From: a virus
Length of the DNA stretch: 64,000 nt
IMG/VR virus record: IMGVR_UViG_3300017917_000405
Coordinates: 1-64,000 of that record
Reading direction: 5' to 3' (one strand)
The translations under genes and the position numbers were made by a program. Shown here piece by piece: positions 8,340 to 17,100 of the stretch. Each line of letters begins with the position of its first letter. Positions within the stretch are counted from its first letter, which is position 1. The notes below the pieces were generated by a model. That model was not told the origin of the DNA, searched no databases, and saw nothing but the letters and a program-made list of their open reading frames with translations.

Positions 8340-8877
8340 TTCTTGTCCTAACTAGTTGGTTTATCCAAGAGATAAAATCTTTATAGGTCATTGAATTTTT
8401 TGCTCTATTACATATAATGCAGCATGGAACAACGTTACTCATATAGTATCCCACGTTGTTGTCCAGTCTGTCAAGTCCTGAATAAAAGAAATGTCTTGTT
8501 GTAAAAGAATTTTTTCCACGATATATCATGGCGTTGCTTGGTGGAGAGCCGCAATAATGACATTCTTGCTGACATAGTTTTTTAAACTGTTCATATGGAA
8601 TATCAAAGTCTCTGCCGCCACGCTTTGCATCTCTTTTAATTCTTTTAATGGCAGACTTATATCCCCACTCTTCATCAAAGTTGCTTGCATCTCTTCTTGC
8701 ATAGCAAGTTCGACACATATAGTTTCCAGAGTTCTTAACGTGATTAGTTAATTTAATGCTGAACTTTTCTCCACAATCACAAAGTAGATTGGCATATTCA
8801 TCTTCTGTTCCCAGAAAAGTTGACTGATATATTTTATTGCCAATCGAATGACTAGCAAAGAATGTTCTTGCTATCAA
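8323..8877 (-). CDS. HNH endonuclease with zinc ribbon
   Basis: 184 residues. N-terminal Cys pairs (CDCG, CRTC) suggest a zinc ribbon. The C-terminal half is an HNH (beta-beta-alpha metal) nuclease: CHYCG at about 110, the DNA-cutting strand GLDRLDNN near 135-142, and NVVPCCIICNRAKN near 148-161. Start is TTG at 8877, overlapping the TGA of the zinc-ribbon gene as TTGA, so translational reinitiation is likely. HNH enzymes next to terminase can assist packaging (seen in other siphoviruses) or be free-standing homing enzymes; the sequence alone does not decide. Confidence 0.85.
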   Translation of the reverse strand: MIARTFFASHSIGNKIYQSTFLGTEDEYANLLCDCGEKFSIKLTNHVKNSGNYMCRTCYARRDASNFDEEWGYKSAIKRIKRDAKRGGRDFDIPYEQFKKLCQQECHYCGSPPSNAMIYRGKNSFTTRHFFYSGLDRLDNNVGYYMSNVVPCCIICNRAKNSMTYKDFISWINQLVRTRSGKET

Positions 8878-9047
8878 ACGCTGTATCCGCCATTTCTAGT
8901 TGGACTCCAGACCATTCCTGGCCTATCAATTCCACGAATTAACTTATACCCACAGGTATCACAAAATGCATCGTCACGGTGTTCCATCTTTACCATTTGC
9001 TCTACTGTTTTATCACAGTTAATGCAGGTATATGTATATGTTGGCAT
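8874..9047 (-). CDS. FmdB-type zinc-ribbon protein
   Basis: 57 residues, ATG at 9047. The start MPTYTYTCINCDKTVEQ followed by CDTCGYKLIR is the FmdB / CxxC-CxxC single zinc ribbon (ligands C8, C11, C29, C32). FmdB-type ribbons are common in actinobacteria and their phages and probably bind nucleic acid or protein. The C-terminus (GMVWSPTRNGG) is short. It ends in a TTGA overlap with the HNH gene and starts two bases after the stop of the Nmad1-like gene. Confidence 0.7.
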   Translation of the reverse strand: MPTYTYTCINCDKTVEQMVKMEHRDDAFCDTCGYKLIRGIDRPGMVWSPTRNGGYSV

Positions 9048-9048
9048 A

Positions 9049-9345
9049 TTATCTCCAATTGTCTCTTTTTGCTACCTTATATAATACCAAATAGCCAATC
9101 AAATCATCAATATCGTTATCGCCAAGATATTCATTTCCTCTAGCAAATCTAGATAGTTTATCGTCAATTCTAACAAGCAACTGCTCTTCATTATTTGCTT
9201 TAGAAAAGATTCTAACTGGTGCAAGTGCAGAGTTGCCGTAACTTCTATTCTTAGAAATTAAAAGTTCTGCTGTCTCATTACATACAGCAACAATTTCTTC
9301 CTCTGTTCTATTCCTTAAGCCGTTTAAAAACCCTACTTCTTCCAT
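9049..9345 (-). CDS. Nmad1 (DUF1599)-like nucleotide-metabolism protein
   Basis: 98 residues. The core KNRSYGNSAL..PVRIFSKAN.EEQLLVRIDDKLSRF....DDLIGYLVLYKVAK matches the layout of DUF1599 / Nmad1 proteins: all-helical, K-R-Y-G followed by R-DDK-R and D-D-IGY. That family is related to MazG-type pyrophosphohydrolases and is often found with nucleotide-modification genes. I see no canonical MazG EEXXE pair, so catalytic activity is uncertain. It overlaps the helix-turn-helix gene by 13 bases. Confidence 0.6.
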   Translation of the reverse strand: MEEVGFLNGLRNRTEEEIVAVCNETAELLISKNRSYGNSALAPVRIFSKANNEEQLLVRIDDKLSRFARGNEYLGDNDIDDLIGYLVLYKVAKRDNWR

Positions 9346-9497
9346 GATCTACTATCCTTAATTAGTCCGAACTTTTCTAGATATCTAAAAATTGTCTGAT
9401 GAGAACAACCACACTCTTTAGCAATTTCATTTACATTCTTTTTATCAACAAGGTATCTTTTGGTCAGCCAAACCTTTGATTCGTATAGTTTAGCCAC
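9333..9497 (-). CDS. Small helix-turn-helix DNA-binding protein
   Basis: 54 residues if GTG at 9497 is used. The peptide starts VAKLYESKVWLTKRYLVDKK, and NVNEIAKECGCSHQTIFRYLEKFGL is a classic homeodomain-like / resolvase-type helix-turn-helix. A longer ATG start at 9524 would add nine residues that lie inside the methyltransferase gene and look non-native. The GTG overlaps the methyltransferase stop by 8 bases. It could be a small regulator or a terminase-like DNA binder. Confidence 0.6.
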   Translation of the reverse strand: MAKLYESKVWLTKRYLVDKKNVNEIAKECGCSHQTIFRYLEKFGLIKDSRSWKK

Positions 9498-10290
9498 GAC
9501 GCAGTACCGCCATAATAAGATCATCTAGTTTAAAGATCTCTTCTTTTGTTACTGCCTCTTCCTCTCCAGAAACATTAATTTTTGTGACTACCCATGAATC
9601 AAACAGTTGCTCAATAAATTCATGTGGCGAGTATGACCCAATTTCAATTACTACAGTATCTGTTACCTCAAGAGTTTTTTGCATTCCCTTCCAGGCAACT
9701 GGTTCTGCTCCCTCAATATCCATCTTAATAAGGTCAACTTTATCTACCTTCATAAGTTTATCTACTGTATCCGTGTGAACAGTAAACTGCTTGTCCCATT
9801 CAATGTCTGGAATAGTTGATGGTAGTTCATCTCCGAGCATAATTGTTGCCCCTCCAAGAAACCTTGATGGAACATTAAGAGTAATTGAGCCAAACTTATC
9901 TGCAACAGCAACATTGTATGTCTTTACTATTGCACCATCTTCCATTGGAAAGTCAAGGATTGATTTATCTAGGAGTTCTACTAGTTCTGGGTTTGCCTCA
10001 AATGCAAATACCTGACCATCTTTGCCTGCGAGTCTTTCCATGACTCTTGTGTAGTAGCCATAGTTTGCCCCAATATCAACGCATCTGAATCCAGGCTTAA
10101 TGTTTTTTGTCATCCATGAAGTAATCCATGATTCCCAATATCCGTGCTCTGATAGCCAGCGACCTACTGATTGCTCTTCTCTATCCGTATAAAGATAAAA
10201 GTCGTCAAGGATCTTTGCTGTGTTTTCTGATGTAGCACCCTTAGACCCATTCTTTTCAAGGTCTTGTCGTGACATATTATATTTAATCAT
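9490..10290 (-). CDS. FkbM-family SAM-dependent methyltransferase
   Basis: 266 residues. Motif I CVDIGANYGYY at 70-80 (SAM-binding glycine loop), acidic FAFEANPE near 95-102, and VDLIKMDIEGAE at 185-196 are diagnostic for FkbM-type methyltransferases. These usually O-methylate sugars or small metabolites. In a phage it could alter host surface sugars, glycosylated virion parts or a modified nucleotide; the target is unknown. It starts with an ATGA overlap on the RuvC-like gene and is clearly part of the same operon. Confidence 0.85.
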   Translation of the reverse strand: MIKYNMSRQDLEKNGSKGATSENTAKILDDFYLYTDREEQSVGRWLSEHGYWESWITSWMTKNIKPGFRCVDIGANYGYYTRVMERLAGKDGQVFAFEANPELVELLDKSILDFPMEDGAIVKTYNVAVADKFGSITLNVPSRFLGGATIMLGDELPSTIPDIEWDKQFTVHTDTVDKLMKVDKVDLIKMDIEGAEPVAWKGMQKTLEVTDTVVIEIGSYSPHEFIEQLFDSWVVTKINVSGEEEAVTKEEIFKLDDLIMAVLRRG

Positions 10291-10850
10291 TGTCCACCCA
10301 TTTTACTGTATAAATAGTAAGCAATACCAAGAGCATCGCCAACGTCGTTATCTTTAATATTTGTTCCATACTTTTCATTAAAGAAGTCCATTGTATATTG
10401 CTTTCTCTGCTCTCTTGCCTTGTTTCTATACCACGCATCGCCGTAGCCAGGATGGTCTAGTTTTAGTTTATCTTTTTGTGCTTTCGTAAGGTTTTTATTT
10501 CCTATAAAGTTTTGCCATTCAGATGGCTTTACCTCAGAGATGCTGCAGCCGTTTGTAGCAAGAGATGAAATGATTGTTCCAAGAGCCATTGAAATCTTAA
10601 TTGCAGTACCACTTGAACGAACCATAATTGCAGACTCTATTGCTACGTTTTCTATTCCAAAGTGTACAACAATTGAGTCTGTCTTTAGTCTAATATCTTT
10701 AAGTTTGTCTGGTTGATTTGCACCATTAAAAACTATCTTGCCGTACTTAACTGGCTTTCCATCGAACACGGCAAATGCTAGTGAGTTTGTTGATGCATCA
10801 ATCCCAAGGACGGGGGCGGCGTGATGTTTTCTTAACTTTGCTAGTGACAC
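10287..10850 (-). CDS. RuvC-like Holliday-junction resolvase
   Basis: 187 residues, GTG start at 10850. RNase H-like fold with the RuvC acidic residues: D18 in VLGIDAST, E72 in NVAIESAI, and D168/D172 in IKDNDVGDALGIAYY. VKPSEWQNFIG also fits. It would resolve branched recombination intermediates before packaging, working with RecA and the nucleases upstream. The first 17 codons overlap the end of the zinc-finger gene (53 bases). No later start exists before the first catalytic Asp, so the overlap appears real. Confidence 0.85.
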   Translation of the reverse strand: MSLAKLRKHHAAPVLGIDASTNSLAFAVFDGKPVKYGKIVFNGANQPDKLKDIRLKTDSIVVHFGIENVAIESAIMVRSSGTAIKISMALGTIISSLATNGCSISEVKPSEWQNFIGNKNLTKAQKDKLKLDHPGYGDAWYRNKAREQRKQYTMDFFNEKYGTNIKDNDVGDALGIAYYLYSKMGGQ

Positions 10851-11112
10851 TCGCCAACACCTCCCTCATGTCGTCCGACTTCTTTTTTCTTTCAGAGGTC
10901 TGACACATCGCGCAAACATCTTCTGAGTTATATCTATTTAGTTTTACCCCACAGTCACAAAATCTATCTTTACCACTAAGTCTGTTTTTCTTTTCGTAAT
11001 ATTTCTGCATAATCTTTTTATTGGTTGCTTCTCTACAGCATTCCTTAGAGCAGTACTTTTGATTATGCATTTTAAACTCAAATGATTTTCCACACTCAAT
11101 GCAGTCTTTCAC
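10798..11112 (-). CDS. Zinc-finger protein with two Cys clusters
   Basis: 104 residues, basic. Cluster 1: CIECG...KYCSKECC near residues 4-26. Cluster 2: FCDCG...VCAMC near 52-70. A lysine-rich helical linker sits between, and the C-terminus is Arg/Lys rich. Similar short double-ribbon proteins occur in phage recombination operons; the role is not known. It begins in the stop of the Cas4-like nuclease gene (ATGA) and overlaps the RuvC-like start by 53 bases, so the three are probably one translation unit. Confidence 0.65.
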   Translation of the reverse strand: MKDCIECGKSFEFKMHNQKYCSKECCREATNKKIMQKYYEKKNRLSGKDRFCDCGVKLNRYNSEDVCAMCQTSERKKKSDDMREVLASVTSKVKKTSRRPRPWD

Positions 11113-11885
11113 GGTATCTTTACCTCTAGTACTGGAATATTAGTTCTACCATTTGATGCCTCGTAGCATTGATCAAATACTGGACAATTCTTACAGGTAT
11201 AAGTTGACTTTGCAAATCCTCTTTTAATATTCTTCTTTTGAACCCAGGCATCGTAAACTTCCTTCATCCAGTCAAAGACATAATTGATGTACTCTTCATT
11301 TTTCTTAGACATAACTACTGGTAGTGAAACAAGTTCATTTGTGTCTTTGCTTTCGTACAGAATAAAGCCTTCGTCCATTCCCAATACCTTCATATATACA
11401 AGGATCTGTAATAGATGACTGTCTGCTGGCACGCCCTCATCTTTCTTTTGCATATATAGAGAGTGCTTTGTTGTCTTAATTTCTCCGACAACTGGTGTTC
11501 CATCTGCATCAACGATAACGTCTGCAAATCCACGAATTGGGGGATCAGAATAGAGAACTTCTTTTTCTTTCTCAATTAGCAGCCCAGTCTTCTCAATCGT
11601 GTCCTGAATTCTTTCGTGTGCAGTTGTGCCACTATTCATAGATGCGATTTGCGGTGCAGTCTGAGACTCTGAAAAGTTTGCTCCAGTAAAAGCAAAAGAC
11701 CAGTATCTTGGGCACTTGCCATGACCATATCCAATAGTGCTTGGAGAAAAACTCTTCTTAATACGATATGCATTATCTGCTCGCGTAGAAAGATACTGTT
11801 TATTGATAAGACGAACAAACTTCTTTGGGTCCAACTTTGTATTTCTTGGACGGGACGTAATCTTGCTTATTAAATTTTCTACCAT
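11109..11885 (-). CDS. Cas4/RecB-like PD-(D/E)XK nuclease with Fe-S cysteines
   Basis: 258 residues. Nuclease motifs: H90 (TTAHERIQ), D122 (RGFADVIVD), E135-x-K137 (VVGEIKTTK) and Q160 (SHLLQILVY). Four cysteines, C58 (GKCPRYW) and C231, C234, C240 (CKNCPVFDQC), have the Cas4/AddB-type 4Fe-4S spacing. These enzymes resect DNA ends. Here the likely job is recombination-dependent replication with RecA, not CRISPR adaptation, because no Cas1/Cas2 or repeat array is present. It abuts its upstream neighbour (1-base overlap at 11885). Confidence 0.9.
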   Translation of the reverse strand: MVENLISKITSRPRNTKLDPKKFVRLINKQYLSTRADNAYRIKKSFSPSTIGYGHGKCPRYWSFAFTGANFSESQTAPQIASMNSGTTAHERIQDTIEKTGLLIEKEKEVLYSDPPIRGFADVIVDADGTPVVGEIKTTKHSLYMQKKDEGVPADSHLLQILVYMKVLGMDEGFILYESKDTNELVSLPVVMSKKNEEYINYVFDWMKEVYDAWVQKKNIKRGFAKSTYTCKNCPVFDQCYEASNGRTNIPVLEVKIP

Positions 11886-12217
11886 TAGTAAGTTACCTTC
11901 GCAATATATTTTAGTGCAGAGGCAAGTTTATCACATTGATCAGACATTGTGTAGTACACATTTTTCTTTGTGTGGTTTGCAGATCCGCTTGGCCCCTTTG
12001 CAACTGTTGCATACCATGTAGCAAGAATTCCAAACTTAGCAGACATTGCCTGCATTTTAGCAACAAGAATAGATGCAGAACTAACTGGAATATCTGGTTT
12101 AGTCATAATCTTTACAATAAGACCAAGGGCCTCGTCAAGATCTGAGTCTCCCATAAATTCATGTAGGTCATTAAACTCTGTTATAGAATCAATAAGTTCT
12201 AGTGGTGATTCAGCCAT
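11885..12217 (-). CDS. Conserved helical hypothetical protein
   Basis: 110 residues, acidic N-terminus and neutral helical rest (ALGLIVKIMTKPDIPVSSASILVAKMQAMSAKFGILATWYATV; NVYYTMSDQCDKLASALKYIAK). It lies between two nucleases with short overlaps (8 bases and 1 base), so it is probably a small accessory protein of recombination or replication. No family motif I can name with confidence. Confidence 0.5.
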   Translation of the reverse strand: MAESPLELIDSITEFNDLHEFMGDSDLDEALGLIVKIMTKPDIPVSSASILVAKMQAMSAKFGILATWYATVAKGPSGSANHTKKNVYYTMSDQCDKLASALKYIAKVTY

Positions 12218-12506
12218 TTATCTGCTCCTCCATTTGCTCTAATACTTCCCATTCAATTATTGCTAAACGAACCTTCTTTGTTTCTCCAATTACTACACAT
12301 AGTGCTGGATTCTTCTCTCGTGAAGTCTTGAGACAATCAGTAACTACCTTTGCCCATACGTCCTGGCTTAAAGTAAATGTCTTGTTAGCCTCTTTAATGT
12401 CTACTACAAAATTCTTCCATGTAGCATCACCTTTTTGATACTGACCACGACCAGAGTTTTTGTGTGCCTTTGCACCCATACGCTTTATCTCTGATCGTTC
12501 ACTCAC
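12210..12506 (-). CDS. Small PD-(D/E)XK endonuclease (resolvase-like)
   Basis: 98 residues. AHKNSGRGQYQKGD, then FVVDIKEANKTFTL and LCVVIG, has the layout of archaeal-type Holliday-junction resolvases / VRR-type nucleases: catalytic D in KGD, then D-x-K in VDIKEA. The start is GTG at 12506, overlapping the upstream stop as GTGA with GGAAGG five bases before. A longer ATG reading at 12545 would add 13 residues inside the upstream gene. It may be a second junction-processing enzyme beside the RuvC-like one. Confidence 0.65.
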   Translation of the reverse strand: MSERSEIKRMGAKAHKNSGRGQYQKGDATWKNFVVDIKEANKTFTLSQDVWAKVVTDCLKTSREKNPALCVVIGETKKVRLAIIEWEVLEQMEEQING

Positions 12507-12694
12507 AGGGTTCCTTCCGATACATGGTCGTTTGAACACTTCCACATCATATGTTTTTCTTCCATGCTTAGAAGGGCATTTGAAACTTCTTCACGGCATT
12601 GATCACATACAAACGTTCCAGTAATTTCCATGTAGGTGTCTTCAGCAGAATCTTCTTCCTGCTTGTTTCCAATAAATGTTCTTGGATCTATCAT
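12503..12694 (-). CDS. Small zinc-binding protein
   Basis: 63 residues. CDQC near residue 30 and a later Cys-x5-His (MWKCSNDH) suggest a single zinc site. ATG at 12694 overlaps the recA stop by 4 bases (ATGA), and its own stop overlaps the nuclease start. Acidic elsewhere. Function unknown; it belongs to the recA-nuclease cluster. Confidence 0.55.
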   Translation of the reverse strand: MIDPRTFIGNKQEEDSAEDTYMEITGTFVCDQCREEVSNALLSMEEKHMMWKCSNDHVSEGTL

Positions 12695-13716
12695 GTTAAC
12701 TTCCCATAAACTAGCGACTCAATGGTGTCGCATACAGCCTGATTTTCTCTCACATAATCAATGACCTTTGCTCTACCCTGGATTCTCTCATCAAGGACTG
12801 TGTACCAGGCTCCACCGCGTTCAATAACACCCATCATTTCTGCTGTGTCAACTAGATCTGCTACCTTATCTACTCCAACGTGTTCTCCCTGGAAGTAGAA
12901 GTCGTATGCTCCACCGATAAATTGTGGTCCAGTCTTGTTGTAGTCAATCGTCCAGTTTACTGGTCGTCCAACCTTTTGTTCAATTAGTTTATCTCCAATA
13001 GAAACTTTATCTTTAATAGAATTTGCCTCTGCCTCACTTGACCACAATTTAATAATTGTGCTTGAGAAAAACTTTACAGCCATTCCTCCAGTTGGAATAT
13101 GGCTTGCGTGCATAGAACCAAACTGATTACGTTGCTGTGAGATAAGAATAAGTAGCGTTGGCTTTGTCTTATTGTTAGCATAGTTAAGCATCTTTACAGC
13201 ATGTGTCATATCTTTTGCCTCTGCACCAATTTGTTTAGTGTTCTCTAGACTCTTAAGTTCTTCACCATCCTTCTCAAAATAGATGGCTGGTAGGAGTGCT
13301 GAGATACTATCAACAACAATGACATCGACGCCAGCATTCATTAGTTCTACGCCAATATCCACCATGTCGTTGACAGTCTTTGCTGATGAATAAATAAGTT
13401 TTTCTGAATCTACTCCAAGTTTCTCTGCCCATTCAGCAGAGTATGATTGCTCTGAGTCGATCCACGCACAGACCTTTCCTTCCTTCTGTGCATCACCGAT
13501 CATCTGTAGGCAAAATGAAGACTTACCAGCAGACTTGTTGCCCCAGATAAGAACCTGGCGACCATAAGCAAGTCCACCCTTTAGAGCAACGTTAAGACCT
13601 AGACTTGGCGTTTGCTGCTTTTCAATACTTACCTCTGACGCAGCCTGTACTCGCTTTCTTGTTTTTGGACTGAGGTTTGCGAGAATATCCTCAATTGAGA
13701 TTTCTTCAGTTGTCAT
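12691..13716 (-). CDS. recA: RecA/UvsX-like recombinase
   Basis: 341 residues, close to bacterial RecA length. Walker A GNKSAGKS at 59-66, Walker B VDVIVVDSISA with D136, loop regions LISQQRNQFGS and PTGGMAVKFFSS, and an N-terminal helix. It forms filaments on single-stranded DNA and exchanges strands. With the Cas4-like, PD-(D/E)XK and RuvC-like enzymes it makes a complete recombination set. The start has GAAAGG eight bases upstream and its own -10-like box. It diverges from cellular RecA (GNKSAGKS instead of GPESSGKT), as phage versions do. Confidence 0.93.
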   Translation of the reverse strand: MTTEEISIEDILANLSPKTRKRVQAASEVSIEKQQTPSLGLNVALKGGLAYGRQVLIWGNKSAGKSSFCLQMIGDAQKEGKVCAWIDSEQSYSAEWAEKLGVDSEKLIYSSAKTVNDMVDIGVELMNAGVDVIVVDSISALLPAIYFEKDGEELKSLENTKQIGAEAKDMTHAVKMLNYANNKTKPTLLILISQQRNQFGSMHASHIPTGGMAVKFFSSTIIKLWSSEAEANSIKDKVSIGDKLIEQKVGRPVNWTIDYNKTGPQFIGGAYDFYFQGEHVGVDKVADLVDTAEMMGVIERGGAWYTVLDERIQGRAKVIDYVRENQAVCDTIESLVYGKLT

Positions 13717-13738
13717 TAAAGACCTTTCTTTTTCGACA

Positions 13739-13744
13739 ATTATA
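13739..13744 (-). promoter_or_regulatory. -10 box upstream of recA
   Basis: A consensus TATAAT on the minus strand lies 22 bases before the recA ATG in the only sizeable gap (13717-13781) of this operon. The -35 position carries AAAAAC, a poor match, so activity is tentative. Confidence 0.45.
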
Positions 13745-13781
13745 CACTATGCCAACTTGCTGTTTTTTGTAATTTTTATTT

Positions 13782-14117
13782 TTACATTAACCTATTATGC
13801 TTTGCTGGTCGTGTTTTATTGAACTCTACTTTTTTAACCAATGTTTCAAGAATTGAACCGCTAATTATTTCATATCTATTCATTGCTGCAAGAAGATCTA
13901 AAAGGCGAATAATAATATCTGCTGCTTCATTTTTAATTTCCTCAGACCCCTTCTGCTTAACATATGCATCTGCTAATTCACTTACTTCTGTATCTATAAG
14001 CATCATTTTTGCTAGAATCTGATTTACCTGATCTTCTTTATATTTAGGTTCCCAAAAACCCTTTTCTACTGCATTATTATGAATCTGAAAAGCAAACTCG
14101 TCAATGTCGATTGCCAC
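13782..14117 (-). CDS. MazG-like NTP pyrophosphohydrolase
   Basis: 111 residues, all-helical. LIDTEVSELADAYV followed by EEIKNEAADIIIRLLDLL matches the MazG EEXXE...EXXD signature (E-V-S-E, then E-A-A-D), and the C-terminal KVEFNKTRPAKHNR is typical. Such enzymes hydrolyse NTPs/dNTPs, removing non-canonical nucleotides or lowering alarmone signalling. It starts at the last base of the polymerase gene (1-base overlap at 14117), so it is likely co-translated. Confidence 0.8.
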   Translation of the reverse strand: MAIDIDEFAFQIHNNAVEKGFWEPKYKEDQVNQILAKMMLIDTEVSELADAYVKQKGSEEIKNEAADIIIRLLDLLAAMNRYEIISGSILETLVKKVEFNKTRPAKHNRLM

Positions 14118-17100
14118 TATATACTCCTTATTGTTAATGTTCCGTCTGGCATTTCGCCAAGAACTGGTTTTACTACGCTACCTGGCTTCATCTTTGCCAG
14201 GGCCAAACTATAATACTTTGGGAATACGATAATTGGAAGCAGGCTCTTATCCTCTTCTGCAATGACATAGGTTGCCATCTTATCGCCCTTCTTTGTCTTT
14301 CTGCTGGCTGCGCTAATTACATAATATTCATCAGACGCGATTGGAAGGTTGCTTGCAAGAACATATTTTGTAAATGCAGTTCCCTCCTTCTTAAGATTCT
14401 CTGGAAGTACATATTCCATAATCCTATTACTTGCAACAAGAATCATATACATCTTACCTGGCTCAATCATAGTATTCTCGCTATCGAATACGCCAACGCT
14501 TCCAGTCTTATCAACAATTTCCACCCTTGACCATCCGCTGCCACGCTTAATGCTTTTTACCATCGCTAGAACAATAAAAGCGCCAGTCTCTTCATACTCA
14601 TCTAGTGGCTTAATATATGCGTCCATCCAGCGTGGAAGATCGTTAGTAAACTCTGGAATGTTTAGATACTCATAGAAATATTCGTTCTCGCTACCTGTCC
14701 GTGGATTGTCTTTAAATGCAGCAGCACCGATCTTATTAAGAGCCTGAACTGCACGACTATTAATACCAGAACCTTTCTTACCAGCAAACTCTGTCAGTTC
14801 TTGATAGGAGTGGAACGGTCTGCCAGCAAGCAATTTACTAGCAATTCCTTCAGAGATATACTTAACGTTTCCAAGACCAAATCTAATTGAGTCTCCGTCT
14901 AACGCAAAGTCAGCCTCTGATTCGTTGACATGTGGGAGTAGAATTTTTACGCCCATGCGCTTTGCCTCAATCAGATACTCTGTACGAGCATCCTTATCCT
15001 TCTCATTCTTTAGCAAAGAATACATAAACTCTACTGGATAGTAGCGCTTTAGCCATGCTGTCCAATATGACAACAGCGAGTAAGCAACCGCATGTGACTT
15101 GTTAAATGAGTATCCTGCGTGAGCCTCAAAGTCGTGCCATAGTCTCTCAGCCTTGTCCTCGCCAAGATATTCTTTTGCACCCTGCACAAATCGATCCTTG
15201 AATACATCAAACTCCCTAGCGTCCTTTTTCTTTCCAATAATTTTACGAACCTTATCTGCTTCCTGCATTGTCATTCCACCAAGAGTAGTACATGCAAGCA
15301 TGACCTGCTCCTGATAAAGAATGCACCCATAAGTATCTTTTGTGTACTCAATCATGTTGTCATGAATGTATGATACAGAACGCTTGCCCTTCTTTCTAGC
15401 AATATAGTCCTCTCCAATAGTATTCATGGCTCCTGGTCGAACTAGTGCATTTGAAGCAGCAAGTTCATCAAAATTTCTTACACCCATCTTTACGAGTAGA
15501 TTTGTATATGGAGTTGCTTCACATTGAAATACTCCCTTTGTATATCCAGCAGTCAAATCGTCATATACGTCACGATCATCTAGCGGCAGAGTGTCTAGGT
15601 CAACTACCTTCTTGTGCCTGCTCTTTACTGCTTCAAGGCAGTCTTTAATAACTGTTAGAGTCTTTAGACCAAGAGCATCAATCTTGATAAGACCAATGTC
15701 TGCCGCTTGCTCCATATCTACTGCTACGACAGGAATTCTTTCATCGCTCTGCGCGTCCTTACGAGTTTCTAGTGGCGCGAACTTTGAAATAGAGTCCTTT
15801 GCAGTAACGATACCAGCAGCGTGTACTCCAGTTCCGCGAATGCGACCGCGCAACTGCTCTGCATAAACAGTTACCTCTGGATACTTCTTTCTAAACTCCT
15901 CAGTTGATTTTGATTCAAGAAACTCGTCCCATGTATCAATGTTCTTTAAAGCCTTATTTACATCTACTAGTGGAATACAGAATGCTCTTGCAACATCTCG
16001 TACAACGCCCTTATCCTTGAAGGTAAGATACGTTGCAATTGAGGCAACGTTTTTATACTCTTCTTTTAGATATTCCTTAACTTCTCCGCGACGGCGGTCC
16101 TCGTAATCAACGTCAACGTCTGGGAAGTCATTTCTTTCTGGATTGATAAACCTAAAGAATAGTAGATGGTATTTAATTGGATCTACGCCAGTAATATCCA
16201 ATGCGTAGCAAACTAAAGATCCTGCTGCAGATCCTCGCCCTGGCCCAACCATGATTCCATTGTCTTTAGCCCAATTAACCATGTTTGATACTACGAGGAA
16301 GTAGGGAGAGAAGTTCTTATCCTTAATTACATTTAGTTCTTCTACAAGCCTGTCGCGGTATTCTTGCTTGTCATGCAGACCCTTCCGACGTAGACCCTTA
16401 AGGCACATCTCTTCAAGTTCTGCGTGTGGATCTTTGTATTCTACTGGAAGCAAGTCTAGGTTGCTTGGAACGTCGTAGTCTCCTACTTTATCACTAATCT
16501 CCATGGTATTTTCATAAATATCCTGCCTATCAATACCCTGAGCCTTCATTCGTTCTAGTGTTTCCTGGTATGACATTAGCCAGATATCAAGATCCTTGAA
16601 CGACATTTGGCGATCACCATATAGATAGTCAAGCCTTTCAATGAGGTCTGCTTTCTTTCGACTATCGTCAAATATTGCGTCTGGTCGTGACTTTGGGTGT
16701 GTGCCAAGAATAAGCATGATTTCTTCAGCGACACGATCATCTGGGCTTGCATAGTGGCAGTCAAGCGTTACAACACTTTTTACATCGTGCTTATCAGCAA
16801 GGTCAAGCATTTTCTTATTGAGTTCGTATGGATTATGTGGTTGAAGTTCCATATAAAAGTCGTCCTTGAAAACATCCTTAAACCACATTAAGTGCTTTGT
16901 TGCTGCATCTACGTTATCTGCTTCAAGTGCCTTTGCAATAATTCCATTCATACATCCAGAAATAATAATAAGACCTTCGCTGTGCTCTTCTAGAACCTCA
17001 AAGTCCATGCGTGGTTTAACAAAGAATCCCTCGTCCCATGCAATTTCTGAAAGCCTAGATACGTTCTCTAAGCCTTTCTGGTTTTTAGCAACAACGATTA

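Noticed and set aside
11109-11885. Cas4-like gene as part of a CRISPR system
   Set aside because: No Cas1, Cas2, effector or repeat-spacer array in the window; the gene is in a RecA/RuvC-type operon.
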